Numbered from the stretch's first letter, positions 10,211-21,319 are shown. The stretch: DNA of 64,000 nt from Iodobacter fluviatilis (GCF_004194535.1 NZ_CP025781.1:186001-250000); one strand, 5' to 3'. Made by a program: numbers and translations. Notes: generated by a model from the letters alone, not told the origin.

Positions 10211-10296
10211 TTCTCCGTGAAACTCTGTGTTCTCTGTGGCCTGCGTGTTTCAAGATTTGGGTTGTCTAATATCAATTAAGACTGCACTAGCACAAC

Positions 10297-11607
<1,311 letters not shown>

Positions 11608-11694
11608 CTAAATAGGACAAAAAACGACTAAGCCATCTTGTAGTAAATAAATTTATCGCTACAAAATAGCAAATCATATTGCCAAGGCTGATCA

Positions 11695-11704
11695 AAAGCG
11701 CTTT
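11695..11704. promoter_or_regulatory. Candidate LacI-type operator AAAGCGCTTT upstream of lamB
   Basis: A perfect 10-bp palindrome with central CG, 100 bp upstream of the lamB start. Two imperfect relatives follow at 11727-11736 and 11771-11780. The spacing from the lamB start suits repression or activation at its promoter. Confidence 0.45.
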
Positions 11705-11726
11705 CAATCCATTTTTTTATTTGTTT

Positions 11727-11736
11727 TAAGCGGTTT
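11727..11736. promoter_or_regulatory. Imperfect LacI-type box TAAGCGGTTT
   Basis: Shares the AAGCG-TT core with its neighbours on both sides, about 32 and 44 bp away (roughly three and four helical turns). Weak on its own; it is listed because the three boxes form a set. Confidence 0.3.
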
Positions 11737-11767
11737 TAAGACAATAAAAACAAATCTAACCACAGTT

Positions 11768-11783
11768 TCCAAAGCGGTTTGGA
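11768..11783. promoter_or_regulatory. Candidate LacI-type operator TCCAAAGCGGTTTGGA
   Basis: A 16-bp near-perfect palindrome (one mismatched pair) with central CG, about 175 bp upstream of the lamB start. The most extended dyad of the three in this region. Confidence 0.45.
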
Positions 11784-11913
11784 TTTGTTTTTCGTAAGTT
11801 AATCCACGGGACTACATGATGTAAACTACATTGATAACCCTATTTACAATATTCAAAAACCATCAAACTGACCATTCATTCAAACCGGAAGGTAAGCACA
11901 AGGCAATAAAAAT

Positions 11914-11940
11914 GCCCGCCTCCTTACAAGAGAGACGGGC
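11914..11940 (-). terminator. Hairpin with A/T-rich flanks, probable terminator
   Basis: GCCCGCCTC and GAGACGGGC form an imperfect stem with a short loop. T-rich sequence follows on the minus strand (ATTTTTATT), and an A run precedes it. It could end the LacI-type regulator transcript, although about 375 bp separate it from that gene. Confidence 0.5.
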
Positions 11941-12314
11941 AAAAAATAAAATGGGATTTACATTACAAACCCAGTGAACTAGGAGCAATTCACAAAAAAG
12001 CCACAATCCTTTAGCGATGCTGAAAAATACTCGTGCTTCACCCTATACCTGCTAAGCACAGTCAAAAAAATCAGTGTCTTCGGCGCGTTGATTTCGGAGC
12101 AGTCGCCACCGCGAGGGCACTCTTTTCTTGAACGGCCAAGAAAGTAAGAAAAGACGGCCACCCCACGAAACACGCCTCCCCCTTCGCTACGGACAATCGA
12201 GTCAGCGGCAAAGCAATTGCCTCGTTACTCGTTCCCAAGCGATCCCCCGACCCTCTTATTCCTTACTCCAGCGTGGTTTTCCCAGCATTTTAAGATTTGA
12301 GTTTAACGGCAGCG

Positions 12315-13328
12315 TTAAACCAAACAAACCTGATCGCTCGTGCCCGGTTGCAATAGCGTTGGCCAGAGCACTTGTAAGGATGCAGTGTCTTCTCCCCGTA
12401 AGCGCGCCAGCATTAACGAGGCCAGCGTGACGCCTGCTTCGCGTGGATCTGGTTGGCGGATGGCAGTGATGTTTTGCCCCATCGCCAGCTCTGGCGCTAC
12501 GCCACCAAATACAATCAAGGAGATATCCGTGCCTGCCCTTAGTTCAGCTTGGCGCAAAGCGGCCAGCACGCCCATCGCGGCTAGATTATTATCGACCACC
12601 ACGGCGGTGGGCCGCAGGCTTTGTTTAAGCAGACGGTGCATTAACGCCTCGCCCATTTGCGCAGTCAGCGCGCCTTCTTGCAATAAGCTGGCCTCTACCG
12701 TCACCCCTGCTGCCTGCATCGCCGCCACAAAGCCCTGCTTACGCTGCATGGCAAAATTAAGCGCTAGGGGTGCAGAAATCAGGGCGATGCGTTTGTGGCC
12801 CAAGGCCAGCAAGCGCTCAACTGCAGCACGCGTGCCCGCATCATTATCGTAATCAAACCAAGGATAAGGTGTATCCATTTGCGAGCGGCCATGCGCTACA
12901 AAAGGGAACTGACACGATTGCAAATAGCGTAATCGCTCATCAAATACACAGGTACGCGCCACAATCAGCCCATCTACCCTGTGCCCAGCGGTAATGCGTT
13001 GGTAGGTTTGTAGCTCATTGTGGTTATCTGCCGAAATCAGCATCAGATCGATGCCTGCATCATTAAACTGATCGGTCATTCCGCCAACAATGGCGTGAAA
13101 AACAGGATCGTTTAAATCATTAGGTTGCAGCGGATAAATCATGCCTACGCAATCGGTGCGACCCAGCGCCAGCTTTCTGGCCGTGCTATTGGGCTGATAA
13201 CCATGCCGCTCCGCCGCTGCCGTCACCCGCTGCCGTGTCTTTTCGCTCACATCAGAAAAGCCATTTAAGGCGCGGCTTACCGTTGTTGGCGATAAGTTCA
13301 ATAGCAGAGCCAATTCCCGCAAATTCAT
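12315..13328 (-). CDS. LacI-family transcriptional regulator of the maltose cluster
   Basis: DNA-binding regulator of 337 aa. The N-terminus is a LacI helix-turn-helix (LRELALLLNLSPTTVSRALNG) with hinge region, followed by a periplasmic-binding-protein-like effector domain (DGLIVAR, the DYDNDAGTRAAVERLLALGH repeat typical of the family, and IVFGG). It lies just upstream of lamB in the same orientation, so it most likely controls the mal genes in answer to maltose or an alpha-glucoside (AglR/MalR-type role). This is inferred from position. A GATCATGATC palindrome at 13343-13352, right before its start codon, could be autoregulatory. Confidence 0.85.
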   Translation of the reverse strand: MNLRELALLLNLSPTTVSRALNGFSDVSEKTRQRVTAAAERHGYQPNSTARKLALGRTDCVGMIYPLQPNDLNDPVFHAIVGGMTDQFNDAGIDLMLISADNHNELQTYQRITAGHRVDGLIVARTCVFDERLRYLQSCQFPFVAHGRSQMDTPYPWFDYDNDAGTRAAVERLLALGHKRIALISAPLALNFAMQRKQGFVAAMQAAGVTVEASLLQEGALTAQMGEALMHRLLKQSLRPTAVVVDNNLAAMGVLAALRQAELRAGTDISLIVFGGVAPELAMGQNITAIRQPDPREAGVTLASLMLARLRGEDTASLQVLWPTLLQPGTSDQVCLV

Positions 13329-13502
13329 TATGTTGACTGTAAGATCATGATCATTGAGCTTATACCACGCTGCCCGCCAATTACGCCAGAATTCAAAGCT
13401 CTAAAGGAGCGCAAAAAGACACCTCCCCTCCAAAAGAAAACTGAATTAATCCGTGCATATTTAAAATGAATTGATCAAACAAAGTAGGCTTTTAATAGCG
13501 CA

Positions 13503-15026
13503 CTAGTATTCCGTCAACCATTTTTTGAGCGTAACTTGCAGTGCCTCGATATTAATAGGCTTGGCAAGAAAATCATCCATCCCTGCGTCTATGCACTGTT
13601 GGCGATCTTGCTCAAACACACCCGCGCTTAAGGCAATAATAGGGATGCGGGGGCGATGTTTCGCGATTTCTATTTGCCGAATCTGCCGTGTTGCCTCAAA
13701 GCCATCAATATCAGGCATCTGGCAATCCATAAAAATAAGAGCAGGCATCACGTCATCGGCAAGCAGCTGAATCGCTTCGCGGCCATTCTGAGCCAGCTCC
13801 AGCGCAAAGCCCAGCTTAGATAAAATCATTTTAATAACGGTTAAATTGAGTGGGTTATCGTCGACCACCAAAATAGGCAGCGAGCGCTTTGCAGCAGGGC
13901 TTTCATGGCCCGCCTTAGGGGATACGCTGGCGGGCTCGGTAAAATCCAGCGCCACTCGGATGCAAAACCAAAAACAAGAGCCCTTACCCAGCTCGCTTTC
14001 CACCCCTACCTCACCTTCCATTAACCTAGCCAATTCACGCACGATAGATAGCCCCAGCCCACTGCCACCGTATTTACGCGTATTGCTATTATCAATCTGA
14101 GAAAAAGGCAAAAATAGTGCCAATTGCTGCTCTGGGTTAATGCCAATACCCGAGTCATAAACTTTAAACATCAGCATGGCGCGGTCGTTTTCGCGGCGGC
14201 TTTCGTAAGCCTCCACCGTCACCGTGCCAGACTCTGTAAATTTCACCGCATTACCCAGCAAATTAGCCAACATCTGCCGTAAACGTAATGCATCGCCCAG
14301 ATAACGGGGCTTATCCTCTGGCGTAGTCCAGCTGCGGCTCACGCTGATATTTTTTTGTGTAAGGCTGTAGGCGAACAAAGACAGTACATCGTCTATGAGC
14401 TTTTCTGGCTCAAAACAAGACATATTAAGCTCAAATTTACCCGCTTCTACCTTAGATAAATCCAAAATATCGTTAAGTAGCGTTAATAAGCTTTGACCTG
14501 ATTTTAAAATAATTTGCGCATAACTCAGCCGCTCATCTTTATCCAGATCATCCAACAAAAGCAGCTGCGCCATACCCAAAATGCCATTAAGTGGGGTACG
14601 GATTTCATGGCTCATGGTGGCTAAAAACTGACTTTTTGCGTGATTTGCCGCGTCAGACTCATTTTTGGCCCGCCGCAAAGCCTCTTCCTGACTAGCCCGT
14701 TCGGCCACAATGGTATTGGACATTTGCATCGCGGCCGAGCGCAATAAACTAACTTCATCCACCACCATCACTCGGCTTAACCGTGCCATGCGCACAAATA
14801 GGCCCTTGCTTGTTAGCTGCACATCACCTTCTGCTGAAAACAAAGCATTGGCGTAATAAAATGAGCCTAAATCACTGGATAAAACCGCAGTTTGACACTC
14901 TGTAAGAATGGCATCAATGCTCATGCCGGAGTGCAATGGTGCTGCGGAAAACTCTTCGGCAAACGCACCATTCCATTCCTGCAAATGCCCGGCTTTATCA
15001 AACAATGAATAGCTATGCAGAATCAC
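13503..15026 (-). CDS. Soluble hybrid histidine kinase with receiver domain
   Basis: A 507-aa cytoplasmic sensor kinase with no membrane segment. Order: an N-terminal region of about 100 residues resembling a degenerate PAS domain, a short coiled coil, HisKA with phospho-acceptor His140 ([13 protein letters not shown]), HATPase with N box (Asn259), DSGIGI and GGSGLGLSI, then a receiver domain with DD at 389-390, phospho-acceptor Asp434 in [11 protein letters not shown], and the conserved Lys in FLAKPIN. There is no output domain and no Hpt or response regulator gene nearby. It is 7 bp downstream of the MetE-like gene in the same direction, so the two are co-transcribed. The ligand is unknown. 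Confidence 0.9.
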   Translation of the reverse strand: MILHSYSLFDKAGHLQEWNGAFAEEFSAAPLHSGMSIDAILTECQTAVLSSDLGSFYYANALFSAEGDVQLTSKGLFVRMARLSRVMVVDEVSLLRSAAMQMSNTIVAERASQEEALRRAKNESDAANHAKSQFLATMSHEIRTPLNGILGMAQLLLLDDLDKDERLSYAQIILKSGQSLLTLLNDILDLSKVEAGKFELNMSCFEPEKLIDDVLSLFAYSLTQKNISVSRSWTTPEDKPRYLGDALRLRQMLANLLGNAVKFTESGTVTVEAYESRRENDRAMLMFKVYDSGIGINPEQQLALFLPFSQIDNSNTRKYGGSGLGLSIVRELARLMEGEVGVESELGKGSCFWFCIRVALDFTEPASVSPKAGHESPAAKRSLPILVVDDNPLNLTVIKMILSKLGFALELAQNGREAIQLLADDVMPALIFMDCQMPDIDGFEATRQIRQIEIAKHRPRIPIIALSAGVFEQDRQQCIDAGMDDFLAKPINIEALQVTLKKWLTEY

Positions 15027-15033
15027 GATGGGC

Positions 15034-16104
15034 TCAGGCGTAGCCTAGCTGACGCGCCGCAAGTGCGGTGCCTTCAATACGGGCGGCAATTTTTGCGAAA
15101 GCGGTTTCCCTGCTGGTGCTAATGTCATCGCAAAATGGCGAAAAGCCACAATCATCGGTCGTTGCCAGATAAGGGTGCGGGATGTAACGCGCAGCTTGCA
15201 AGACTCTGTCGCATACCATTTGTGGGGTTTCAATTTGCGGATCAATCACATCGATCACTCCCACAAAAATCACTTGATCAGGCTTACGATACTGCTGAAT
15301 AATTTTCAGCACTCTTTCAGGATCTTTCTCACAAGCCAGCGCAATATAAAAACACCCCGCTTTAATTTCAAATAAGCCAGGCAATAATTCGGCGTAATCC
15401 ACATCAGCACTATGGGTGGAATCATGATCGCTGCCGGCGCAGGTATGAATGCCAATTTTTTGCCGCTCTTCAGGGCTAAACCGATCAAGCAACATATTAT
15501 TGATATCAATAAAGCTACGCAAAATATGCCCACTAGGATCTAGCTTTACTGAGAGCCGCCCCTCAGTAAAATCAAGCTGTACTTTACTTGCGCCTTGGGC
15601 AAAACAGCCGCGAATTTCTTTTTCTTGTTCTGCCAATAAATCAGTTACAAACTCATCCCGTGGGTAATCAGCGAGCCCCTGAGCGGGATAAAGCAGGCTC
15701 AGTGCCGAGGCCGAAATAATGGCTTGCTTAAAAGGCTTTTGAGTATATTGACGAGCCAGAGCGATGGTTTCGTGCGCAAAACGCGCAAAACGAAAAGGCC
15801 CACGGGTTAAGCGTGGCAGCTGGCGAATGTGCCCGTCATGAAAAGGAATACACAAACCATCTGGGGCCATATTTTCATTGCCCTCAACCCCATATGTGGC
15901 AAAACCATGGGTTTTACGCTGTTCACCATCGCCCAGCACAGGAGAGCCAATGGCCTCTAGCTTCTTCACCGTTTCTTTAACGGCTTCATCGTAAAAGACC
16001 TCCATTTCAGCATCGCCCAGCTCACCCTTAGCGTGCAAAACCAGAGCGCGTTGTAATTTGGCCGACCGCGGAATACTGCCTATGGATTCAGTCTTAATAC
16101 TCAT
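15034..16104 (-). CDS. MetE-like cobalamin-independent methyltransferase domain protein
   Basis: A 356-aa protein corresponding to the catalytic C-terminal half of cobalamin-independent methionine synthase (methionine synthase II / YxjG-like family). Zinc ligands are recognisable: His220 and Cys222 in GIHTCAG and Cys319 in DDCGFSPF. It keeps the TIM-barrel strands (KVQLDFTEGRLS, VIFVGVIDV). The N-terminal half of full-length MetE is absent, as is normal for this subfamily, whose methyl donor varies and is often unknown. It could move methyl groups to homocysteine or a related thiol. It heads a two-gene transcript with the hybrid kinase, which is an unusual partner. Confidence 0.8.
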   Translation of the reverse strand: MSIKTESIGSIPRSAKLQRALVLHAKGELGDAEMEVFYDEAVKETVKKLEAIGSPVLGDGEQRKTHGFATYGVEGNENMAPDGLCIPFHDGHIRQLPRLTRGPFRFARFAHETIALARQYTQKPFKQAIISASALSLLYPAQGLADYPRDEFVTDLLAEQEKEIRGCFAQGASKVQLDFTEGRLSVKLDPSGHILRSFIDINNMLLDRFSPEERQKIGIHTCAGSDHDSTHSADVDYAELLPGLFEIKAGCFYIALACEKDPERVLKIIQQYRKPDQVIFVGVIDVIDPQIETPQMVCDRVLQAARYIPHPYLATTDDCGFSPFCDDISTSRETAFAKIAARIEGTALAARQLGYA

Positions 16105-16805
16105 GAAATAACGCTCCTAGATTTAACTTCCTTTATTTTAAGTGAGATCACACTACTTGCATAATTCTTTCTAAATTATTTCATGTTACAACAATACAAA
16201 AACAAACGATATGCATAAAAAATAACGAAAAATGGAAAATTAGTCAGAACACAGACAGTAACTGCATGATTTCACTCTCAAGCCCCGTGATTGCAGCCCG
16301 CAAATCAAGCCCAGACACTAAACAGTAGTAAAAAAGCGCCGAGCCAAAAAAGTGTAAACAAGCACCTTGCTCAGCCTCACCATATCTGCCCAGCTTTGCC
16401 TTCCTGCCATTGGGGAGTAGCTATCTTTCGCGCAAAGCGAGGGAGATGACGTCAACAGCGAAAGAGCACGGCTATCACCGCGTGCTCTCTTATTTAGTAT
16501 TTAAAAATTCTGCTAACGCATACAGACACAGACCAAAGCCAAGACTTAAACGGTTCAACACATGGCTTAGGGCAAAGGCCAATCGCTTTTAAAGCAGATC
16601 AAAGCATCACAAACACCAGTCAAGCGGCATTAATAAACACATAAGTGATAACGCTGGCAGGTAAATCCCTTTATCATCTGCCACCAGCGCATATAGCAGC
16701 CTTGCTTTTCTTGGCCGCAAAGCGTCAAAGCCAATCTGTGCCTAGCAGCTGTTGTAAACATCCACAAAAACTAGCTTGACCGTATTTCTTTATCAGGATT
16801 ACCCA
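16105..16805. other. Gene-free stretch between the MetE-like gene and a hypothetical gene
   Basis: About 700 bp, AT-rich near the MetE-like start, where its promoter must lie. The only structure I see is one hairpin at 16463-16488. A 60-codon frame at 16410-16592 has no ribosome site or recognisable protein features, and I do not call it. Confidence 0.5.
16463..16488 (+). terminator. Isolated hairpin AGAGCACG...CGTGCTCT
   Basis: A perfect 8-bp stem with a 10-nt loop, followed on the plus strand by CTTATTTAGTATTT. It looks like a weak terminator, but no gene reads into it from the left, so it may belong to an unrecognised small RNA or lost gene. Confidence 0.35.
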
Positions 16806-17300
16806 ATGAATCACGCTCATATCACTGAATTATTCGACATCATCGCCGACGGCGGCCTAGAAACAAACGACATCGCCGCAATGAGCGCTGAAGTTATCAA
16901 AGCGCACGCCGATGCACAGACCTACCTTGCCAATGATCCGGCAAGTCAATACAAAGAAGAATTTGCTCTTCCAGTATGGGAATGGGTCTTGCTTGAGCAA
17001 CTTGAAGATGGTCTGATTTTTAAGGCTTCCCAAGCAGATCAACTGTACAAGCAAATTGAAGATGCCTTTGGCGAAGGAGAGCTAGAACTTAGCGCTGATG
17101 CACTCACTGCACTGACTACAGCCGGTGCAATTAACCGCATCCAAAACGAGCTTGCACCAGCCTATACATTGATTAATTTCAGCAAAAGCGTCAGCAGCGA
17201 AATGCAAATCCTACTGGTTCGCAGCAATAAACTCGAACGCTTTATGGTGCTTTGCCAAGCCCTTGGCCTTGCCGCTACTTTAAGTTGTGCTAATCACTAA
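16806..17300 (+). CDS. Hypothetical protein, 164 aa
   Basis: Not recognised. It is acidic, mostly helical by composition, with no signal peptide, membrane segment or known motif. The frame opens earlier, but the ATG at 16806 has an AGGA-type ribosome site (TATCAGGATTACCCA) and begins a plausible protein (MNHAHITELFDIIADGG). Codon use looks like that of its neighbours. It stands alone, convergent with pldA, with a shared terminator hairpin after it. Confidence 0.75.
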   Translation: MNHAHITELFDIIADGGLETNDIAAMSAEVIKAHADAQTYLANDPASQYKEEFALPVWEWVLLEQLEDGLIFKASQADQLYKQIEDAFGEGELELSADALTALTTAGAINRIQNELAPAYTLINFSKSVSSEMQILLVRSNKLERFMVLCQALGLAATLSCANH

Positions 17301-17312
17301 TTTTGGCAAAAA

Positions 17313-17351
17313 AATAGCGCTGCAAGCGATGGTTTATTTGCGGCGCTATTT
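17313..17351. terminator. Bidirectional terminator between the hypothetical gene and pldA
   Basis: AAATAGCGC at the left pairs with GCGCTATTT at the right. An A run precedes it and T-rich sequence follows, so it can serve both convergent genes. The loop is long, about 20 nt, with some internal pairing. Confidence 0.55.
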
Positions 17352-17409
17352 AATCAGGCAATGATTAATGTATTTTTAGTTCAGCGGACTAAAACCCACA
17401 TTATTGAGT

Positions 17410-18456
17410 TTAAAAGCCATCATTAATTGCAAATCCAACGCCAATTGTGGTTTGCTTCCAATTGTAATCAATCATGCTTTCGCCATAGCCACTAAAAATC
17501 TGTACATAAGCACGTAACGGCCCAATCACCGGAGGCGTAAACCAGCCAGCCTTAATAGCCCCTTTGCCGGTACTTAGATTGCCCCGCAGCTCACCCGTAA
17601 AACTATTGCCCTGCCAACGATAAACTGCACTTAGTTTTCCATGCCCTAAATAATCAACAATATCAGGGTTATCATCGGTATCAGCATTTTCTTTGACCCG
17701 ATACCAAACCGTACCAAACAAAGCTAGATTGCCTTTTTCAATGCCCACTTCAGAATAAAGCCGGTTCCAACTACGTGAAACGGAGTCTGAGCGGCCATTA
17801 GATTCATGGATAACCCCACCATTTAATAGCATCCATTTAAAGCCCGCACCTAAATCTAGATTTGGTCGGTAGCTCACAATTAATTCAGGCATATAATTGC
17901 TATCACGAAATGGACGTGAAACTTCGCTATTATACAATTGCCAATGACTTTGTTGAGTATACGCCGCCCATAAACCCCAACGCCTATCGTCCGTCGTCCA
18001 AATGCGATTTTTAAAACTCAACTGAAACTTTGCTTCAACCTGATCTAAATCATATTGCTCATTAAAAGAAGCACGATAAGGAGCATTATTAGGGTTATTT
18101 GAGTAACGCCCAAGCAGAAAATAATTCTCTCTAAAAAATGATATTTTATATGGGTCAGATAAAGGATCAAAACCCCAAGCGGCATCAATCGCTGACACGG
18201 CACTTGGGTCAGCGCGTTTCAGCTCCACTTTAGGCGCTTCCGCCACATTTAAAGAAGGCACTAAGCTAGCCGCAGCAGAAGCCTCTGGCTTATCAAAACG
18301 CTCCGCTAATAAATCATAACAAGCCAAGCGCTCTACTCTGCCTGTGATCTTTCTGCAATCACCCACCGTTGTTGCTTCAACTTGAGCCAAGCTGCTGCAA
18401 GCCACCGTAGAAAAAAACAAAGCACTAAGGCAAAGCGTATTCTGTGGCAATTTCAT
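17410..18456 (-). CDS. pldA: Outer-membrane phospholipase A1 (OMPLA)
   Basis: Calcium-dependent outer-membrane phospholipase, 348 aa. Signal peptide followed by an N-terminal extension of about 80 residues containing a GDCRKITGRVERLACYD stretch common in outer-membrane proteins of this group, then a 12-strand barrel. The catalytic triad is complete: His217, Ser219 and Asn231, in HESNGRSD and SWNRLY, with exactly the spacing of E. coli His142/Ser144/Asn156. It acts on phospholipids that appear in the outer leaflet during membrane damage. Single gene; upstream is a gene-free gap. Confidence 0.93.
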   Translation of the reverse strand: MKLPQNTLCLSALFFSTVACSSLAQVEATTVGDCRKITGRVERLACYDLLAERFDKPEASAAASLVPSLNVAEAPKVELKRADPSAVSAIDAAWGFDPLSDPYKISFFRENYFLLGRYSNNPNNAPYRASFNEQYDLDQVEAKFQLSFKNRIWTTDDRRWGLWAAYTQQSHWQLYNSEVSRPFRDSNYMPELIVSYRPNLDLGAGFKWMLLNGGVIHESNGRSDSVSRSWNRLYSEVGIEKGNLALFGTVWYRVKENADTDDNPDIVDYLGHGKLSAVYRWQGNSFTGELRGNLSTGKGAIKAGWFTPPVIGPLRAYVQIFSGYGESMIDYNWKQTTIGVGFAINDGF

Positions 18457-18813
18457 GTTGAATCCAGTTAATTTATCTATTAAAAATCAAGCTCGCATTA
18501 AATACCAAAGAATAAAAAATCAGCCCAGCCAACATGACCCAAATAAACCGAGGCATTATTTGTATAAGTGTTAATAAATTACTTTTAAAATCCATGAAAA
18601 TCAGTATCCCACTTAATTCACAAACTCACAGCAATATATTTATCTGCATTTTTATCTGTTTATTTTTTAAAAAACTCAATCTATAAAATCAGTAACTTCC
18701 TAGTTTCAAATGGTATTAAGCCTGCTGCCCAAGCAAAGTACACTATGGCTTTACCCCATTCATCAGGCTAAATCTTTATTTTTAAATCCAAACACATCTA
18801 CTCATATAAAAAA
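18457..18813. other. Gene-free stretch upstream of pldA
   Basis: AT-rich sequence with many short A/T runs. It must contain the pldA promoter. I see no gene, repeat or clear dyad apart from the usg terminator at its far end. Confidence 0.5.
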
Positions 18814-18844
18814 ATCGCAGTGCCATATAAAGAGACACTGCGAT
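18814..18844 (-). terminator. Rho-independent terminator of usg
   Basis: ATCGCAGTG pairs perfectly with CACTGCGAT across a 13-nt loop. The minus strand continues with a run of T. It lies 57 bp after the usg stop codon. Confidence 0.8.
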
Positions 18845-18901
18845 CTAATAAAACTAACAGACTAAGCCTGCACACATAGCCCTTATACCGAATCCATTTA
18901 A

Positions 18902-19864
18902 TTAAGCCGCTGCGCCTAATAAACGCAGCACTGCCATTGCCCCGAGACGAGTATTATCCCCAGCTAACCACAAGGACACCCCTTGACCACTGGCACGCAC
19001 GCGGCTTACCCAAACTTTATCGCCACCAATTACGTCCTGTGGTGTAGCAAGGCCAGCGCCGCCCTGCGCTTCTAAGAAGTACACACCTTCTGCATTGCTT
19101 AATGCCTCTTTTAAGGCATTTAAGCTGATATCTTCAGCAAAACGTACATTTAAGCTGATACCGTGGCCAAAAAACATCGGCACGCGGGCACAAGTTAAGG
19201 ACATTGGCACATCAGCAAAAACGCTGGCAACTTCATTAATAATGCGCTGCTCTTCCACACTTGCGCCGTACTCATCGACAGCACCCGCTACGGGATGCAA
19301 ATTAAACGCCATACGTTTTGGATAAACATGGCTCTGCACTTCACTTTGGGCAAACAGGGCGCGGGTCTGCTCAGATAGCTCATCAATTGCAGGCTTTCCG
19401 TCTTGAGAAACCGATAGCATTGCCGTAACGGTTAAGCCTGAGAACGGAGCAGCTTTAGCCAAGGCTTTGAGCACCGGCAACAAAATGGTGGTGACTTGAT
19501 GCGGCAAACGTGCCACGCCACCTTTCTTTAATCGAGCATCTGCTTCTGCCAATGGCGCATCCGCGCCACCGCTTAAATCCACCACGGCCGCACCGGCTTC
19601 GGCCGCTATCGCGGCGTATTGCGCTGCGGCAGCAGTATCTTCGCCACAAAACACCACCAGATCTGGCACTTGCCAGTTAAATTCGTCTAAGGCAAGGATA
19701 GGGAAATCTTGGCCGCGAAACTCCACCATCTCGCCTTCATCTTCAAGCGCTAAAGGGAAAAAAGTAGAGAATGACTGGGACGTTGCACCCAACACCTCCA
19801 ATAAGGTTTCACCTGAAGTGCTATTAGCGCCGATGACCGCCAGAGAAAGTGGTTTTGTTGCCAT
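18902..19864 (-). CDS. usg: USG-1-type aspartate-semialdehyde-dehydrogenase paralogue
   Basis: A 320-aa protein with the Asd fold. The Rossmann start (LSLAVIGANSTSGETLLEVL), the dimerisation segment (AFNLHPVAG, EEQRIINEV) and VPMFFGHG with the family His234 are all present. The stretch that holds the catalytic Cys in true Asd (NPNCS/GGNCT) reads ARLPHQVTT here, matching the VPDSLTSQ of E. coli Usg, so the active-site Cys is missing. I therefore call Usg rather than Asd; its biochemical role is unknown. A longer frame exists, but ATG 19864 has AAAGGA ahead of it and begins the Rossmann strand. It sits downstream of leuB, as asd-like genes often do in betaproteobacteria, with a terminator between them. 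Confidence 0.82.
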   Translation of the reverse strand: MATKPLSLAVIGANSTSGETLLEVLGATSQSFSTFFPLALEDEGEMVEFRGQDFPILALDEFNWQVPDLVVFCGEDTAAAAQYAAIAAEAGAAVVDLSGGADAPLAEADARLKKGGVARLPHQVTTILLPVLKALAKAAPFSGLTVTAMLSVSQDGKPAIDELSEQTRALFAQSEVQSHVYPKRMAFNLHPVAGAVDEYGASVEEQRIINEVASVFADVPMSLTCARVPMFFGHGISLNVRFAEDISLNALKEALSNAEGVYFLEAQGGAGLATPQDVIGGDKVWVSRVRASGQGVSLWLAGDNTRLGAMAVLRLLGAAA

Positions 19865-19934
19865 GATCCAGTCCTTTAATTTACAAAAGCTTAATGAGCA
19901 CCCTGCAAGACAGTGATGGCTCTGATAAAACAAA

Positions 19935-19955
19935 CAGGGCGCAATATGCGCCCTG
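19935..19955 (-). terminator. Terminator between leuB and usg
   Basis: CAGGGCGCA-ATA-TGCGCCCTG is a near-perfect stem, followed on the minus strand by TTTGTTTT. It should reduce read-through from leuB into usg. Confidence 0.75.
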
Positions 19956-20019
19956 CTTATAAATGCGTCCAGCGGCCTATTTTACAAGCCTTGTGCCGTT
20001 ACGTCTGCGTGCTAAATAA

Positions 20020-21084
20020 TTACAGTGCCGCCACCACGGCATCGCCCATTTCTGAGCAGCTGACTTTACGGGTGCCTTCTTCATAAATGTCGGCCGTGCG
20101 CAGACCATCGGCCAATACTTTTTTCACGGCACTTTCAATTCTTAAGGCAACCGCGTCCAGATTAAAACTGTAACGCATCATCATGGCCACCGATAAGATA
20201 GTCGCCAGTGGATTAGCAATATTTTTGCCCGCAATATCCGGTGCAGAGCCATGGCTAGGTTCGTACAAACCTTTGTGATTTTTATCTAAAGACGCCGAAG
20301 GCAACATGCCGATCGAGCCAGTTAGCATAGAGGCTTCATCACTTAAGATATCGCCAAAAATATTGCCGGTGACCATCACATCAAACTGCTTAGGATTACG
20401 CACCAGCTGCATAGCTGCGTTATCTACATACATATGAGTAAGCGTAACTTCAGGATATTCCTTGGCCACATCAATCATGATTTCTTTCCAAAATTCAGTG
20501 GTTTCTAGCACATTAGCTTTATCCACCGAACACAATTTTTTATTGCGTTTCATGGCGATATTAAATGCCACATGCGCGATACGGCGCACTTCAGACTCGG
20601 CATAGAGCATGGTATTAAAGCCCTCACGCTCACCGGCTTCATTCGTGCGAATACCACGGGGCTGGCCAAAGTAAATATCACCGGTCAGCTCGCGCACAAT
20701 CATAATATCTAGGCCGCTCACCACTTCAGGCTTAAGCGTAGAGGCATTCGCCAGCTCTGGGTACAAAATAGCTGGGCGTAGATTGGCAAATAATTGCAAG
20801 TCTTTACGAATCGCCAGTAGGCCGCGCTCTGGGCGCAAAGGCCGATCCAAATTGTCGTAAGCAGGGCCGCCCACCGCCCCCAGCAACACCGCATCGGCTT
20901 CCCGTGCTAGTTTTTGGGTGGCTTCTGGATAAGGCGAGCCGTATTGATCGTAGGCGGCACCGCCCAGCGGCGCTTCGGTCAGCTCCATCGCTAGGCCTTC
21001 TTGCTGCAGCACTTCCAATACCTTGCGGGCTTCTCTGATAATTTCTGGGCCAATGCCATCGCCTGGCAATACTGCAATCTTCAT
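20020..21084 (-). CDS. leuB: 3-isopropylmalate dehydrogenase
   Basis: NAD-dependent oxidative decarboxylation of 3-isopropylmalate in leucine synthesis, cytoplasmic, 354 aa. Seen: the start ([15 protein letters not shown]), substrate arginines in the LRPERG and NLRP region, TGDIYFG, the catalytic Lys/Asp region ([11 protein letters not shown]), metal-binding aspartates in [13 protein letters not shown], and the NAD-site [15 protein letters not shown]. LeuC and LeuD, the preceding enzyme, are 39 kb away, so the leucine genes are split. An AGAGGTTG ribosome site precedes the start. Confidence 0.96.
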   Translation of the reverse strand: MKIAVLPGDGIGPEIIREARKVLEVLQQEGLAMELTEAPLGGAAYDQYGSPYPEATQKLAREADAVLLGAVGGPAYDNLDRPLRPERGLLAIRKDLQLFANLRPAILYPELANASTLKPEVVSGLDIMIVRELTGDIYFGQPRGIRTNEAGEREGFNTMLYAESEVRRIAHVAFNIAMKRNKKLCSVDKANVLETTEFWKEIMIDVAKEYPEVTLTHMYVDNAAMQLVRNPKQFDVMVTGNIFGDILSDEASMLTGSIGMLPSASLDKNHKGLYEPSHGSAPDIAGKNIANPLATILSVAMMMRYSFNLDAVALRIESAVKKVLADGLRTADIYEEGTRKVSCSEMGDAVVAAL

Positions 21085-21319
21085 ACAATCAACCTCTGCT
21101 AATCATTTAAATGGATGATCAACGCTACCCAATATTCGCGTCAATTTTCTGGCCTGCGCCTGCCCCACTGCCGCATTCTGCAAATAAAGCCCAATTACAA
21201 ATGCAGCAAAGCGAAATACAATACGCGTAAAGATTCGCCTTGGATCTTACCTGCTATCCCCTGACACGCCAAGAAGTCATGCCGTGCCACCTTACAAGCA
21301 CCAAACAAAAGTAGAGATC

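Noticed and set aside
11979-12173. 64-codon minus-strand frame with FSYFLGRSRKE
   Set aside because: This kind of sequence recurs in intergenic DNA of many proteobacteria in either frame; it has no ribosome site and looks like a degenerate non-coding repeat.
12128-12430. 100-codon plus-strand frame
   Set aside because: Arg/Pro/Ser-rich, overlaps the end of the LacI-type gene on the other strand, no ribosome site.
16410-16592. 60-codon plus-strand frame
   Set aside because: Very basic composition, no ribosome site, contains the hairpin at 16463-16488.
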